From contig NC_046676.1 in assembly GCF_003369915.1 (NCBI RefSeq), positions 8,835,501-8,899,500 on the forward strand: a stretch of DNA of 64,000 nucleotides, in the 5' to 3' direction. Made by a program: the position numbers and the translations under genes. The notes beneath the pieces are model-generated. The model made no database searches. It saw nothing but the letters and a program-made list of their open reading frames with translations, and was not told the DNA's origin. Of this stretch, positions 35,385 to 47,036 are shown in pieces; within the stretch, counting starts at the first letter, position 1; each line of letters opens with the position of its first letter. The DNA is from Drosophila miranda (Eukaryota > Arthropoda > Insecta > Diptera > Drosophilidae).

Positions 35385-36045
35385 ACCCACTTTATCCCCC
35401 TCTATTTAAACAGGTGAACAGCTTGAGCTAAGCCGCGGAAAGTAATACTGTTTGTAAGTTCGTCTCGTAGATCCATCCTATCCTTTCTCTTTACTTAAAG
35501 AAAACCACGATATCTTTCACCTGAACTGTTTCTCAGTTTCAACCAATAAAGTCAAAACATAAGACGTAAGTGTGTACGGATCGAAACGTAAGTGTGTATG
35601 GAATGTTACGTATTGTTGCAGGTCAACAAGTTCAGCTATGCCTATAAGGACATTTGTATGCCCTATTTCCATTAATTAAGTTAAACCTTTGAACCTTAAA
35701 ATAAACTAATTGAGTTGCTGCCAACCGTAAAAACGCAAGTGAATATTTTTGTACATGGTAACTACAATACACTAGCTACATATTTGGTACATATCAACTA
35801 CATATTTATGTAAAAGCGTAAGTGAAGACGTAGCGATACGTAGTGTATGAAATGTTGTCAGTACTGCTTGAATGGACATATATTAACCCTGTTTCCATTA
35901 TTTTTCAAGCTTTGAATGTGATAGATTTGAACCATTACTAATGCCTTTTTTTCAGATTGAAATGTTTTAACCTATTCATGCATTTGATTAGCTTCCTGTA
36001 TATATATCTCGACCACGATCCCTATTCTTGGTCTCAGTAAGTTGT
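35385..36045. repeat. Dispersed repeat family R2, copy 2
   Basis: Carries the same ordered blocks as 11440-12240: ccacgatatctttcacctga, acgtaagtgtgt, ggaatgttacgt and cttggtctcagtaag. It occupies the CARMIL-Coq9 divergent intergenic region. Confidence 0.55.
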
Positions 36046-36363
36046 TTTTTACTCATATATATTAAAATAAATATATGGAAAAGAAACTATATACGGGCAT
36101 TTCCGTTTGAATTTGTCCGAGATGTATAATGAGTTGGTATATTGTGCGACTTGAGGGCGTGGAAAGTACCAGACTGGCTAGCCGGCCTTGCCCCAAAGAA
36201 AACAAAGGTTCGTAACACAAACTTTAAAATATTTTTTACCGCCACGCTTGAAAAAAAAATGTTTCGATAAAATGGGAAAAATACGGACGTCGTGTAAAAT
36301 ATACCATATTAACGCCATACCGTGTAAAACATACCGTCCTAACGCCACAAATATACCGTAGTC

Positions 36364-36374
36364 ACACTAAATCA
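36364..36374 (+). promoter_or_regulatory. Motif 1-like element upstream of Coq9
   Basis: About 90 bp before the Coq9 ATG the sequence reads accgtaGTCACACTAaatc, close to YGGTCACACTR. Position approximate. Confidence 0.45.
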
Positions 36375-36454
36375 GTATAAAAAGTAGTGCTTTAGAACAC
36401 TCCCCCCACCAAATAAACTGTTTCCAGTCATTCGGACATTTTCAAAGCGCTAAA

Positions 36455-39400
36455 ATGGCAAACGTGCGCTGTTTGCAGAAACTATTTCGTTTACAGAAGC
36501 TCCTGCTGCCCCTTCGTAAGTACTCCGTTCCTAGCCGCACGCCTGTTATCACGTCCAAAGCCACATTTCGCGCCATTCAATTCACAGTTCTCGGCCATTA
36601 CGAAAGAGAAGCGGTGAACAGCTGTTTTACGATCGAGTAGTGTGAGGGGGCGAATGTCGAATGCCAATGCCGCCGGGTCATTGTTTTTTAGAGATTTGTG
36701 TAGTAAAATTTGTCAGTATTCTCTAAAAAAATCTTGTGAACTTTGTGAAAATTAAACGTGGACATGGAGCCGTCTATCGAGGAAAATGCCGCGGCAGCTA
36801 ACCTGCTGAGGCTTATCAAGCAGCTTCTGCTGGAGAAGGCATACGACGGCGTCAGAATGCTCTTCCAGAGCCCGAACGAGGCGTCCAGGAACATACAGCA
36901 CATGCCGCTCATCGCCATGGACATATACAACGATATTTGCGTGGTCAACCTGGTGGACGAGGTCAATGGTCGGGAGCCGGAACTCTTCGATTGTGCCAAC
37001 GAGCTGCTGAAACTGCTCGCCGAGCACGCCCCGGTGCAGGAGATGATGATGGAGCTAATGGAGAAGATCGAGGAGAGCAGAAGCCACGCGGTCTTCGCGG
37101 CATACCTGCGCGCTTTGCAGGTAATCCTTGTGCGCCAGGGCCAGGACAATCCTCAGGCTGTGATGTGGTGTCTGCAGAGCGTGTTCACGCGCCTAAAGGA
37201 TCTGCCGCTGCCGGAATATCTGAGCGAGGGCTACGACGAGGCTGCGGGCCGCCTCGTGGAGCAGGAAAAGCAGGTGGAGGATCTACTGGCCCACTACATC
37301 ACCGTCGGCCTGTTCGAGGCTCCGCTGCTCGTGGACATTCTTCAGAGGGACGCCCGTCCCGACCCCCACATCTTCCGCCACTCCACTATGTCACGCCGCA
37401 ACGTTCTCACCTGCTTCTTAGTGCAGCTTTTGGGCAAGCCACTGGCCCTTCTCGAGATGAGCTACGTAAAGGACGACCTGACCCACACCTACGTCCATCA
37501 GGTGGTAAAGAACCTCACCCAGGAGGTCACCAAGTCCATGGGCGGCGACCCCTTCTATCTGCTTGCCCTGGTGGAGAAGCGTGCCCGCTGGGAGCGCAAA
37601 CTGAACGCCGCAAAAGGCGTCTACGCGATGACTGGCCAGAACGTGTTCCTCGTCGAGGATATGATGCCCCTGTATGCCCTGGCCATGTACTACCACGCCC
37701 TCTTCGTGCGCGACTTGTTGCCGCCAACAACACCCAAGATTTATTCGCCGCTCTTCCTGTTCGAGTCGAGCCTCTATCTGGTAATTGAGCTGCTCCGGCA
37801 GCCGGAGCCACCGCTGCAGCACTGCGGCCTGCGCCTCCTCGAGCACATGCTGATCAACCGCGGCGGCGCATCGGTGCCCCATTCCTCGCTGCAGCTGGAC
37901 GTCCATAAGCGATTCTGCGATGAGCTCTGCAAGATTGTCGGCTACTCGCCGCAGGTGGGATTGCGTCAGCTGGGACTGCACGTGCTCCGGCATTACATAC
38001 TGGCGTTCGATGACCAGGGAAAGTGCTTGATCCTTAAGAACCTGCTGGAGACGCTACAGCACGACGGCCTGATGGGCTACCTAAGTGCCATGTTCAAGGA
38101 CCTAGTGGACAAGGCCCTGATGGCCCACATAAGGAGCGGCGTCGCGATGCCATCCGAATTCCGCGGCAAGCATTTCAGGGAAATGTTGATGCTGTGCGTT
38201 TGCGTGCTGCCCAACGACGTTAAGTCGGATTTGCTGCTGCACGCCGATCGGATCTGCAACGCCATCAACATCTTGCGTTACTTTGCCTTGAGCGACAGGG
38301 GCAACTTCACCGGATTCTGGGACATTCTGCCAGAGATCGAAAAGCGTCTGCTGGTGCCCCTGGGCACGGCCCTGGACTTCTCGATGGCCCACTACAAGGC
38401 GTACAAGGAGCGCGTGGAGAACGGCCAGAGTGCCTCGGACGACGCCCTCATGAAGAAGCAGCTGCAAATGCTGGCCGTAAACATCACCAACAGCGGCATT
38501 GCCGGCGAAGGCGACAGCAGTCTGCCCGACATCGGGCGCCAGGAGAAGCTCGACGTGCTAACCAGCTCTATCACCAGCCTGGAATGGCTCCTGTCGATTT
38601 ATGTGCGCGCCAACGAGGTAATCGAGCAGACCGCCCGCCAGCGCAAACTCCTCCAAGACGCGGGCCCAGTCCCGACCCCGGCCCCAGCCCCAGAACCCGT
38701 TTAGGCTCTTAACTTTATACATTTGTGTCCATAACGAAAGCGAAATGATAGCGTAAACTAATTGTATGTGTAAACAGATTAGAAACCGAAACTGAAACGA
38801 ACAAGCGAACTGTGTGGTGTGTTGGGGGATCTCCGGGGCGATAATTGGCCGGCAAATGGCAAATGGCAAATGGAGCTACTGAGTGTGCTAATCAATTGGC
38901 CACAGAGGCTGGCTCTGTCTCTGCCCGTCCTGTCCATGACTTTAATTCGGGGCTCATGCCTGCCTGTGTGTGGCTTCTTCTATTTTCAGATGCACAGACC
39001 TGTCACCTGGCCTCCCTGCACAGACAGCTGCCCCTGGCTGCTGCATCTCTGGCGCGCGGCTATGCCAAAGATGCCACGGACAAGACCACCGGCAGCACCA
39101 GCTTGGAGGACTTTCGGGCACGCGAGGAACAGCTGGAAAGGGAGCGGGATGCGGCGGAGGAGGCGGCAGCAAAAGCCACACAAAATGAGGCCGGTAGTGG
39201 GGGAGCAGGTGGCAAGCACCAAGAGTCTGCCGAGCAGACCGCTAAGCAGGCCAAGGTAGATGCCATGCGCGACAAGATACTCGATGCGGCCCTGGAGCAT
39301 GTGCCACAGCACGGCTGGACAAGGCAGGCCATTGTCCTCGGGGCCGAGCAATGCGGCTACCCCAGCGTGGTCCATGGCATGTTTCCGGAAGGTGGCTTTG

Positions 39401-40049
39401 CCCTCGTCTCCCACTTCAACGGCAGGTGCAACGCGCAGCTGGTGCAGAGCTTGAAGGAGAAGACGAGCAAGGGCCAGCAGGAGGTCGAGAATCCGCTCGA
39501 CTTCCTGGTGCAGGCGGTGCGTCAGCGTATGGAAATGATTGCCCCGTACAAAGCTCAATGGCCGCAGGCGATGTCACTGATAGCAAAACCGCAGCACGCG
39601 TCGACGGCGCTGGCCCAGGTGCTCACCCTGGTGGACGACATCTGCTACTACTCGGGCGATCGATCCGTGGACGTGAGTTGGCGCGAGTAATCGTGATCCC
39701 AAAAGATTTGATTGACTGATTATCCTTGCAGTTCGGCTGGTACACGCGGCGCATTGGCTTGGCGACCATCATGAAGATGACCGAACTGTACCTGCTGCAG
39801 GACACCTCCGCTGGCAACGTCCAGACGTGGGAGTTCCTCAAGAACCGCATGGACGAGGCCGTTCAGCTGCAAATAGCACTCTCCCAGACCGAGGGCATGA
39901 CGCACACGTTTCAACGTTCCTTCAACTCGGCCTTCATAACGGTGAGGAACCCCTGACATCCGCGATCTCCGACCTTCACTCACTCTTCAACTTCTTTATT
40001 CTCCACACAGGCACGGAATATACTCGGCCTGGGATTTAAGCGAAATTAG
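36455..40049 (+). CDS. Coq9: Ubiquinone biosynthesis protein COQ9
   Basis: Exons 36455-36515, 38990-39672, 39732-39941 and 40011-40049 give 330 codons in frame. The N-terminus (MANVRCLQKLFRLQKLLLPL) is a basic, mitochondrial-type presequence. The COQ9 domain follows: ILDAALEHVPQHGWTRQAI, then WPQAMSLIAKPQH, then VDDICYYSGDRSVDFGWYTR and MTELYLLQDTS, parallel to human COQ9 from memory ([35 protein letters not shown]). COQ9 is a TetR-fold lipid-binding protein on the inner mitochondrial membrane that presents intermediates to COQ7. Intron 1 is about 2.5 kb and contains the whole glomulin gene. The first-exon link rests on phase, the presequence and good splice sites; it is the least certain part. 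Confidence 0.9.
36764..38704 (+). CDS. Glomulin (GLMN/FAP68) homolog, nested in Coq9 intron 1
   Basis: Intronless ORF of 646 residues starting MEPSIEENAAAANLLRLIKQ. The codons before the ATG are GTG and GAC and are not starters. It is all-helical in character. The best family match is near the C-terminus: LLHADRICNAINILRYF and a segment ending MAHYKAYKE, which parallel human glomulin (LLQNSDRIMASLNLLRYL, MSKAHYEAE) from memory. Human glomulin binds RBX1 and blocks E2 recruitment to cullin-RING ligases. The gene is on the same strand as Coq9, inside its intron. No promoter motif is obvious; an acceptor-like tttttttag at 36690 could splice the Coq9 first exon to it, leaving a short upstream ORF. 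Confidence 0.82.
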   Translation: MEPSIEENAAAANLLRLIKQLLLEKAYDGVRMLFQSPNEASRNIQHMPLIAMDIYNDICVVNLVDEVNGREPELFDCANELLKLLAEHAPVQEMMMELMEKIEESRSHAVFAAYLRALQVILVRQGQDNPQAVMWCLQSVFTRLKDLPLPEYLSEGYDEAAGRLVEQEKQVEDLLAHYITVGLFEAPLLVDILQRDARPDPHIFRHSTMSRRNVLTCFLVQLLGKPLALLEMSYVKDDLTHTYVHQVVKNLTQEVTKSMGGDPFYLLALVEKRARWERKLNAAKGVYAMTGQNVFLVEDMMPLYALAMYYHALFVRDLLPPTTPKIYSPLFLFESSLYLVIELLRQPEPPLQHCGLRLLEHMLINRGGASVPHSSLQLDVHKRFCDELCKIVGYSPQVGLRQLGLHVLRHYILAFDDQGKCLILKNLLETLQHDGLMGYLSAMFKDLVDKALMAHIRSGVAMPSEFRGKHFREMLMLCVCVLPNDVKSDLLLHADRICNAINILRYFALSDRGNFTGFWDILPEIEKRLLVPLGTALDFSMAHYKAYKERVENGQSASDDALMKKQLQMLAVNITNSGIAGEGDSSLPDIGRQEKLDVLTSSITSLEWLLSIYVRANEVIEQTARQRKLLQDAGPVPTPAPAPEPV

Positions 40050-40526
40050 CCCCGAGACCTCTTGCCTCACGCAGTCCAAAGAAGGAATGGGAATCCTTTG
40101 GCAGCCATGGATCCTCTCCCATTCAACGATCTACACTTATATTATACCTTAACTCTACATGTTTATAAGTACATATACGTACGTCTTTCTTTCTACAATC
40201 CTGATGTTTAGCTGGAGTCGGAGGTCCTTTGTGGGTTCTTTCTGGTGTGATGATTATATAGAAATTAAATGAATTATGAGAATTTTGTTGGGGCTTATGA
40301 GTGGGGAAAACTATAGAACTAGATAGCTAGTTGTTTGCTTAACTATTGCATTCTCTTTTTACACCTTTACACTAGTTTATTTCAAATTTAAACCTAATTC
40401 TAAGGGGACAACCACAAAACTGTACAAACTGCATTTCTACAGGAGGCAGCCGATGGCAACAGCAGCTACCACAAAACGTAGCAAACGTTTGGGGCAGCCG
40501 CCATCGCCAGCAGGCGCCTCTCTTGA
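40050..40526. other. Convergent 3' flanks of Coq9 and the unrecognised gene
   Basis: AT-rich UTR-like sequence between two converging stops. Nothing else is seen. Confidence 0.5.
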
Positions 40527-41537
40527 TTACTCTACCCTTCTTCGATTGGTAGTCTTGTTGCTGCGACTTTCGTTAACTTGGCTTAGACGAGCTTTGCCGA
40601 ACGGCAGAAAAAAGTCTTCCGACGGAGCCTTCCTGGCTTCCAAATATTCGTTGAAGATCTTAAGGAGCTCGTTGTCTCGCGATGGCTTGGGTGTTGCTAC
40701 CATGGTCCTGGTCTCCGGGTCTGCTGTTTTATATGCCGAGCAAATTGGGGGATTTGTCATCTTTTCTGCAGTAACTTTCAATGGAGAACGATTCGGGTTC
40801 TGGGCTTTTGAGCCCGCTACGCCCGCGTACAGGTCTGAGATACCCCTTATCATGTTGGAGCGCTTTCTATCCACCGTCCACTTGCCGAAAACAACGAACA
40901 GATCCAGATAGAGCAGCGTCGTAAGCATATCCTTTATGAACGTCGAGTCGCTGTCTCTAAACAGGGCACGAAGCAGCTTCAGCAGCTCGTCCTGCTTCCC
41001 CAGCAGGCCCATCAGGTCGCCCTTGTCCTGGCCGTTTCTGAACCACTTATATTGGCGGTTCAGCAGCTGCATTTGGGACACATAGTCCTGCATCATCCGC
41101 ATCAGCTTCCCGACAGCCTCCGGAGCCATTGGAATGGAGATATATCCCAGATCGTTGAACAGAGAGAAGTTGGAGAAAAGGGCGTCCGGGTAGCCACTTA
41201 TCGGAACCTTGTACGCCCGTCGCCTGCGAACGATCTGCAAGACACCGGCGTAGTTGGCGTGAAGCAGGCGCAGCAGCATGTAGTGGATGGTCTGCGTTGA
41301 GCGATGCATCTTCTCGGCCATCGTGGCGATCAGCTTGCGGTTCAGCTCCAGCCATTTCTCGGGCATCGTGTCGCACTGGTTCGGGTATGGCCTGTTTTTG
41401 TCCGGCAGTAGATGCTCTCGGTTGATGGTCCTCCGCTGCAGCGAACAACTCCTGGTGATGTCCCGTACCGGACAGTTCGGACAAGCGTAGGGAATCTGCG
41501 GACAGGGGCTCTCTTGCTGGCTGCAGAAGTTGCACAT
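40527..41537 (-). CDS. Unrecognised intronless gene with Cys-rich N-terminus (336 aa)
   Basis: A clean ORF opens with MCNFCSQQESPCPQIPYACP. Cysteines at 2, 5, 12, 19, 22 and 31 make a CxxC-x6-C-x6-CxxC pattern that could bind zinc. The middle part is predicted helical (WLELNRKLIATMAEKMHRST, then YMLLRLLHANYAGVLQIVRR). A hydrophobic-aromatic helix follows (FIKDMLTTLLYLDLFVVFGK), then a basic, disordered tail ending NRRRVE. Low-bias codon use and lack of introns suggest a tissue-restricted gene or an old retrocopy, but neither is shown. I do not recognise the family. It sits between Coq9 (convergent) and torso (same strand). Confidence 0.8.
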   Translation of the reverse strand: MCNFCSQQESPCPQIPYACPNCPVRDITRSCSLQRRTINREHLLPDKNRPYPNQCDTMPEKWLELNRKLIATMAEKMHRSTQTIHYMLLRLLHANYAGVLQIVRRRRAYKVPISGYPDALFSNFSLFNDLGYISIPMAPEAVGKLMRMMQDYVSQMQLLNRQYKWFRNGQDKGDLMGLLGKQDELLKLLRALFRDSDSTFIKDMLTTLLYLDLFVVFGKWTVDRKRSNMIRGISDLYAGVAGSKAQNPNRSPLKVTAEKMTNPPICSAYKTADPETRTMVATPKPSRDNELLKIFNEYLEARKAPSEDFFLPFGKARLSQVNESRSNKTTNRRRVE

Positions 41538-41805
41538 CGTGAAGGATCTTGATATTAGGATTAAGCAGAGGTCTGAAGGGGTTTTTGTACTGATATTTTT
41601 AAAATTTTGATAGCTTTCAAGAGCTTAACGAGCAATGTCCAAATGGGCCGAAACAATTAGATCTACACACCATTGAAGAATCGAATCAAACGTTTGGGAA
41701 TGATTAGAATTGATTTAGCTGCGAGGAGCACTTGCCCGCAAGCTGATGACAGAAATGGCACAGCAATGGTTGGAGCCTCAGGTTCTCTTGAATCTGATTT
41801 CAATG

Positions 41806-41811
41806 TTTATT
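41806..41811 (-). terminator. torso poly(A) signal
   Basis: AATAAA on the minus strand, about 130 nt after the torso stop and upstream of the next minus-strand gene at 41537. Confidence 0.6.
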
Positions 41812-41942
41812 TTAAATAAGAGGTAATCTACTCGTAGCTGCTTCTCAGCGTTGTCTGAATTTGATTCATATTATATCGTATTGCACATTAAACGCATTAA
41901 TTTGCGTGCTTAATGAACTCCATTTCGTCTGATGTTATCCCA

Positions 41943-44900
41943 CTAGTTCAAAGGCTCCAAGTAAGTCTCTTCATCCTTGGGCAGCTCCTGCTCCGGCACC
42001 CCTTTGCTACTGTGCAGGATGCCACATGCCTCTGGCTCGGGCTGTGTTTCTGCCTTTGACTTGGACTTGGCTTCTGCTTGCTTCTGCAGGCGAAGCGGCA
42101 TTTCGTTGGTGGCCATAATCATCCCGCCCAGACGCTCTTTGAGACCGGTGAATGTAGGTCTGTGGGAGGGCATCGAGCTCCAGCAGCTCTTCATCAGACC
42201 GAACCTAGAGAAGTGGGCGAAAGCCAGTTGGCAGTGGAGATTCAATGGAGTTTAGTGTTTAGACATACATTTCGTGTGTGCAACCCTCCGGCCGCTTCAT
42301 GCGGTGGCCCTGGCGCAGCATCTGGAGCAGGTCGCCGGGCGATACAGATGGATAGGGCATTCCGCCGAGGGTCATAATCTCATAGAGCAGCACACCAAAA
42401 GACCAACTGAAAGAAGTAAGGAATCAGCGGAAAAGTAAACGATCTGCTTTTAAAGGCTGCTTACACATCGCTCTGACTGGTGTACACCTGATGGGTGAGT
42501 GACTCCAGGGCCAGCCACTTGATGGGCAACTTTCCGCTGACTCCGCTCTTGCGATAGACGTTCTCGTGGTAAACATCGCGACTGAGCCTGAAAGAGAGAG
42601 GGCCTAGGATTTTCTAGAAGGGAACACTACGCCTCAAGGACACTCACCCAAAGTCGGCTATCTTGATGCTACGGTCCAGGGAGATCAACACATTGCGTGC
42701 TGCCAGGTCGCGGTGCACCACTTTGTTCTGCGCCAGGAACTCCTGAAATGCAAGAGATAGGATATTTTGACCGCCACTTGATCACCAATAGAAAGCTGTT
42801 CCAATCACTCACCATGCCGACGGCGACCTGCTGGGCGATGTCCAACAAATCCGCGTACTTGAGTGGCGCTCGTTGGGGACTTAGCTTAGGGTCTGTTCGC
42901 GAATCAAAGTATTCCTTGTTCTCGAAGGTTCGCTTAGTCGCTGTTCCTTCACCTTTCTCTGGATCGACTTGCTGGATCTTCGACTCTTTCGAAAGTGGTG
43001 GCAGGGTCATGCTACTTCCAATGTTTTCAATGTCATCGAGTCCGTAGGACTTGTTGTCTGCTGCATTGGTGAATCTTGCGAGGGAGTAGGTCTCCACGCG
43101 GTTGCTGGTGCGCGTCTGATCTGCGTCGGACTCCTCCTCCACGGTGGACAGCATGGAACAGTTGATCTCCTCGATGCGTATGTTCCGATCCAGATCAAGA
43201 GAAGGACTACGCTTCGGACGTTGCACTCTCCGCTTCTCGAATTCCTGCTCGTGCTTCTGCTTCAAGTGGATCGCACTGCGCTCCTGTCGAAACTTCCACT
43301 CCTCGCTGTGTTAATGGAAATTAGACTTGGCCAGAGCTTTGCATGCCATTCCACTCACCGCAGAAAGTTTTGCAGACTGCCGAGGCTGCAGTACTCGATG
43401 AGCAGCATCATGCGATTGCTGTACCTCGTCGAGTAGCCCACGATGCCCACGATGTTGGGATGCTTGCCCACCGCCTTAAGCATCTGGATCTCACACTTGA
43501 ACGCATACACATCCTCCTCGTTGGGCTCATCTGTCAGGAAGATAGACACATCATTTCCCGCCTGGAAAGGAGCTCAGCACCCTTTCTCACCTTTCAGCAG
43601 CTTGACGGCCACCTGGCGCTTCTTGTACACGCCGCGTCGCACCAGGCCAAAGGCACCCTCGCCCAGCACATCCAGCAGGAGCACGGTTTGCGGCTCCACC
43701 TCCAGCTCATCAACAAAGTCAAAACTCTCGTTGGCCGAGAGAGTGACCAACAGTCCGCTACTGTCTATCAGAGAGAGATGGAAGTTGTTCTGATTGGCCT
43801 TCTCCTTCGAATCCATGTCCACGGACTGGGCGTCCTGACGATTGCGCTTGCAGAACGTCAGTGAGCACAGAATGATGATGCAGAAGACGGGGACAATGAC
43901 AAATACCATGAGCTTGATCAGATTTCCCTCTATCAAAGTGAAGTTATCTCATCAGTTATACGATTGCGGCTTGACCTGAATACTCCTCACCCTTCAGCCA
44001 CTCGTCGCGAGGCGCCTTGTCCAGCAACACTCCAGAGGCATTCCTGCCGCCTGCCGTATGGGCCACCAAGTGCACCTCAAAGCTGGATCCCAGCACCTTA
44101 ATCATGGGAATGAAGCAGTAGCTCGCATTCCCGTCCAAAGTGAAGTTCGCCTCTTGGCTTTCCACGTGCAGGTCGAGGATGTGAAGTGTGTAGTAATCGG
44201 GCAGGTGGCTGGGCCGCTGCCAGCTGACATTCAGTGCCAGTGTGTTCTCTAAATACTGCTCCTGTGTCACGGATAGATTTGACGGTTTGGTCGGTGCTGT
44301 CGGAGGAGAGGATAAGTGGGATATACTTAACCGACTTGTGGGGATTGGTATGCTTACCGCAGAGCGTGTAGTTGAAGTGATGCCAGTCCAGACAATTTGG
44401 AGCCTGCACTACCAACCACTTCAGGTCGCTCTCCAGCATGTTTAAGTAGTTCACCGTCCGCACGCCCACCATGTACTGCTCCCCGAACTTCAGGCTGTCG
44501 ATGGTGTGTCTGTACAGTCGACGCGGCTGTGGATGGCAGGTTATGGTGATTATGGGGCCATAGGCATATGGTTCGCATACATTCCTGCTACTTACATCGC
44601 GAATCTCCAATTGCATAGGCTGATCCATTGTCACGCTTTCGGTTGAATAATACACCAGATCGAAGAAACAGTTGCGGTCTGGAGAAGCAAACAATTGTGA
44701 CGCGGCGGATGAGACAATAAAAAGCACCCACCTGCAGAGGGCTGCCACTCTATCTCGGCGGCAATATGTTGCCCATCTTCCTGGGGCTGGACAAATCCAA
44801 GCAGCTTCACGGCACCCATCTTGCTGGGCTGATAGCCACGCCTCAGGGTGCCAAATGTTTCCTCGTTGGCTATCACGGAGTAGCTGCCATCGCTGTGCAC

Positions 44901-45479
44901 GGCCAGAGCGGTAATGTTGTGCTCAGTGTAGGCTTCCAGTGAGTGCAGGACCAGGAAGTTGTCATCTGACTGCAAGGGAAACGATTCGTTGAGCAAAGAA
45001 CGCCAATACGTCTTCCACTCACCAGAAAGATCTTCGACTCCACAATGTCCTCACTGACAGCATTCACTTTGATGATGTACGTGGCGTTTGGTGTCTGGCC
45101 CAGCTCCAACCGGCTGTGCTGCACCCAATCTATGCGGAAGGCCAGCATCGACTCTGTGCGACATACCATCTTCAGCTGGTAGTTCTCCTGGATTCTGCGC
45201 ACCGCTGCGGGTGCATAGTCGCTGGCCTCGTTCTCCCTGCAGATCTTGTAGCACTCAAGAAAGTTCTGCAAAAAGACATCCAGGTCGTTGAACGGATTAG
45301 CGTGTCAGTAATCCCCTGGGGCAGCTCACCTTTGTTTCTTCCAGACAGCGCTGGGTGCAGGCGGACACCGTGAGGAGCGTCTTGTCCTCTGAGATCTGGC
45401 TCATCAGCAGCAGTTCTCCTCGGTTGCTGCCAATCGTCAGCCAAAAGAGAAACGCGTATTTGACATAGAAAATCATCAT
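41943..45479 (-). CDS. tor: Receptor tyrosine kinase Torso
   Basis: Thirteen exons give 936 codons in frame: 45330-45479, 45023-45265, 44732-44969, 44596-44678, 44358-44526, 43991-44296, 43591-43929, 43359-43530, 42813-43305, 42648-42742, 42465-42587, 42269-42406, 41943-42204. Order: signal peptide ([20 protein letters not shown]), extracellular region with fibronectin-III-like modules, transmembrane helix ([20 protein letters not shown]), then a split kinase. Kinase motifs: [41 protein letters not shown]. The long insert (exon 42813-43305) and the end TYLEPLN match D. melanogaster Torso, about 923 aa, from memory. Torso reads the Trunk/PTTH ligands to pattern embryo termini and time metamorphosis through Ras-MAPK. 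All catalytic motifs are present. Confidence 0.98.
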
Positions 45480-46965
45480 TTTGTTATTCCTGTTCGATTT
45501 CTTCAGTTCTTTTTGTACGATGCATACGTATGTGTATGCAAAATATACAATTTGTTTCTTCGAGCTGCTTAATAGGCTTTCTTTCCGTGCAGGTCACGCA
45601 ACGGTTATTGCACTTTTTATTATGCACTTTGGCACATCAATCCATTGCCGTGCGGCCCTTCAGTTAATGCTGGATTACTCTTCCCAATCTATAAATGATA
45701 AAGGAATTAATTATTGGCGAAATCTCAACCGCCGCACACGGATTATCCAGCTAGAGTGAAGTCGCGAGAGTGAGACGGCAGTGAAGCAGCGGGAGGAGCG
45801 AAAACGAATGATAAAGGCGGTGGATAGCAGAATGGAATATATTTTATTCTGTTTTGTTTTGTGCTGCTTCGACGTCTGTCCCATGCATTTAAAATGAAAT
45901 GCAAAATTCGAACGTTTCTCTTCGATGACGGGGGATTGGGCAACTGATCGACGCCATAGAGCAACGGAATATGTACACCCGCACACCCAAATCAGCGGAG
46001 AAGAAGATAGATGGAATGTGCCAGGAATCTCTGCTCTTGATTGCATACATTACCTATTACTATTTCATGCTATGTTATTTTGTCGTTCCGGCAGTGTTTC
46101 TGTGGCCTCTCTACCAGTATATCAGACTTTGATTATAGAACAGTGGGATTTCAGAGTAGGAACCTCTTTTATGTTTTATTTATAAAATTACAGTTCTTTG
46201 GGACGGCAAATAACTGTTAATTCGAACTGTTTTCGAAGAAGTCGATAATTGATTTTTCGAACTACATTTGTATGATATCGATTCCTAAGAAAAATGCAGC
46301 TCAGTAAAAGCAGGAGTGGCGCCTAAATTTAAAATACCTACATCCAATCATAAAACACTTTGCCTGAAAATGTATCTGCAGGCATTGGATATTTGAATTG
46401 GCAAATAGGAATGCCAAAATGTTTTACATACATTCACTGGTGTTTCGCTCTTTATTAATATATTTTAGTTATACAAGTATATCAAATTACGTTCCCTAAT
46501 CCACTTGTTGCATCTTAATTATGTATATTAAAGTAGTTCCCATCAAAATCTATCCAGAACATGATTCACTAATCTCAATCGACGCCACATAATTTGATTT
46601 CAACAATCCCAAGTGCCTGTTGCGACCCAATAAATAATCGAAATTTACCTTTGAATCATATGCACTCGCTGTTCTAAAGGTCGAGAAGGGGCTATGATAG
46701 AGATGACTATGGGAATTTCGGTAGCAGTTTTGGCATAGTACCATACTCGACTTTGACCCAAAAAATATGATTTCCTAAACGCTGATTAAAAACCAACCTA
46801 TTATCGTCATAATCGGAATTTTTGCCAACAAACAAAGAACTGTTGACCAGTTGGTGGATGTGGTTGTTAGCAACTATTACGGATAGTAGTTGCCACCATC
46901 AACTCGAATACCGATAATCATAAGTGTTACTTCGGAAATTGTTTGGGGCTTGCTTCGGCAATCGT
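45480..46965. other. Intergenic between torso and the acyltransferase pair
   Basis: The torso 5' flank and upstream sequence of the first DGAT2-like gene. No supported gene. Short open frames show no family features. Confidence 0.45.
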
Positions 46966-46971
46966 TCAGTA
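46966..46971 (+). promoter_or_regulatory. Inr-like start of the first DGAT2-family gene
   Basis: TCAGTA preceded by T, with the presumptive +1 A at 46968, 69 nt before the ATG. The downstream paralog has TCAGTC 68 nt before its ATG, so the spacing is conserved between the copies. Confidence 0.45.
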
Positions 46972-47036
46972 GCTTGTCAGGCGTAAGACGAGTAGGAAGA
47001 CCAACCGCAGAGTGGTTTTATAGGACAACGGGAATC

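Noticed and set aside
38845-39690. An independent upstream start for Coq9 (MAGKWQMANG...)
   Set aside because: The ORF reads through a clear 3' splice site at 38989, and its first 48 residues have no family or presequence character. The 36455 exon gives a proper mitochondrial presequence in phase.
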